Source: Betaproteobacteria bacterium HGW-Betaproteobacteria-2 (GTDB lineage Bacteria; Pseudomonadota; Gammaproteobacteria; Burkholderiales; Methylophilaceae). Taken from it: 13,950 nucleotides of DNA. Shown one piece after another: positions 13,629 through 13,950 of this stretch. The stretch is taken from NCBI GenBank assembly GCA_002842255.1, contig PHCM01000010.1, positions 4,938-18,887 of the forward strand, given 5' to 3'. A program made the position numbers and the translations under genes. The notes under the pieces were generated by a model. That model saw nothing but the letters and a program-made list of their open reading frames with translations, made no database searches and had not been told where the DNA came from. Positions within the stretch are counted from its first letter, which is position 1; each line of letters starts with the position of its first letter.

Positions 13629-13950
13629 ATGACAGTTGCCACAAGGTTCAGAAGCCAGCAAGCAGATAGCAAGCAAATCAGCGCTGAGGTTTTCAACACG
13701 CTGATCAATCTTGCCGGCAGGCAGCGGATGTTGTCTCAACGCATCATTCTCAATGCCATCCTGGCTTCACAGGGACATGAAGCTGCAATCGATGTCGCCC
13801 GCCAGGCGCTGGCACTATTTGAAGCATCGCATCAGGATCTGGTAATAGGCGACCAGAAGCTGCCGGGCATTTTTTTTGATGCGCTCGACGACATCTATTA
13901 CGGCAGTACGCAAGCAGATAAAAAAATACATGCTTTCATTCATGAAGCAA
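13629..13950 (+). CDS. PilJ/NarX-type sensor-domain protein, cut by window edge
   Basis: The first 107 codons of a gene that runs off the right edge. There is no signal peptide or membrane segment in what is visible, so it is apparently cytoplasmic. Residues 26-38 read INLAGRQRMLSQR, the signature of the type IV pili chemotaxis-transducer N-terminal (PilJ) domain. This is related to the nitrate-binding P-box of NarX/NarQ (INxAGSLRMQSYR), and Arg33 falls at the position of the nitrate-contacting Arg. The following residues form predicted helices, as expected of a four-helix bundle sensor. A weak AGGA ribosome site lies 11 bases before the ATG. Downstream of the nitrate porin and in the same direction, it could sense nitrate or nitrite for this locus. 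The full length and any output domain are outside the window. Confidence 0.75.
   Translation, partial: MTVATRFRSQQADSKQISAEVFNTLINLAGRQRMLSQRIILNAILASQGHEAAIDVARQALALFEASHQDLVIGDQKLPGIFFDALDDIYYGSTQADKKIHAFIHEA

Overview
The window looks like chromosomal DNA from a moderately GC-rich betaproteobacterium. A Methylophilaceae/Nitrosomonadales-type organism is my best guess, based on the mix of a PQQ precursor gene, a PQQ sugar dehydrogenase, malate:quinone oxidoreductase and NasT-controlled nitrate uptake. That placement is inference. There is no rRNA, tRNA, CRISPR array, insertion sequence or phage gene. Nearly all of the DNA is coding, and no gap between genes exceeds 300 bases.

Left part (1-2240): the 5' two-thirds of the peptide/pyruvate transporter gene cstA runs off the left edge on the minus strand. 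Divergent from it is a two-gene periplasmic thiol-redox cassette, a secreted thioredoxin-like protein followed by a CcdA/DsbD-type membrane electron carrier. Next is a 23-codon gene that I read as pqqA, the peptide precursor of pyrroloquinoline quinone (PQQ). It stands alone, with its own ribosome binding site and a strong hairpin terminator, and no pqqBCDE genes are nearby.

Middle (2279-7932): on the minus strand are a large protein (N-terminal winged-helix-like segment, about 320 residues of charged coiled coil, one membrane span, AsmA-type periplasmic domain) and malate:quinone oxidoreductase (mqo). Divergent from mqo is a secreted PQQ-dependent aldose sugar dehydrogenase. The last two both feed electrons towards the quinone pool or periplasmic acceptors, and the sugar dehydrogenase needs the cofactor whose precursor is encoded 4.6 kb away.

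Right part (7976-13950): this is a nitrate-uptake locus with a readable control circuit. An NtrC-type enhancer (8008-8024) lies about 125 bp upstream of the transcription start expected from an exact-consensus sigma-54 promoter (8116-8131). That promoter drives nasT, an ANTAR antiterminator. The nasT-nrtA gap holds two hairpins whose six-base loops have A at position 1 and G at position 4, followed by a strong intrinsic terminator: the layout of a NasT-controlled attenuator. Beyond it lie nrtA (Tat-exported nitrate-binding protein), nrtB (permease), nrtD (ATPase), an outer-membrane alginate-export-family porin, and the start of a small PilJ/NarX-type sensor-domain protein that keeps the nitrate-box arginine. 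The expected NasT partner NasS is not in the window, so the sensor-domain protein is an interesting candidate to supply the nitrate signal. Nitrogen limitation (NtrC/sigma-54) and nitrate presence (NasT readthrough) would then be combined on one transcript.
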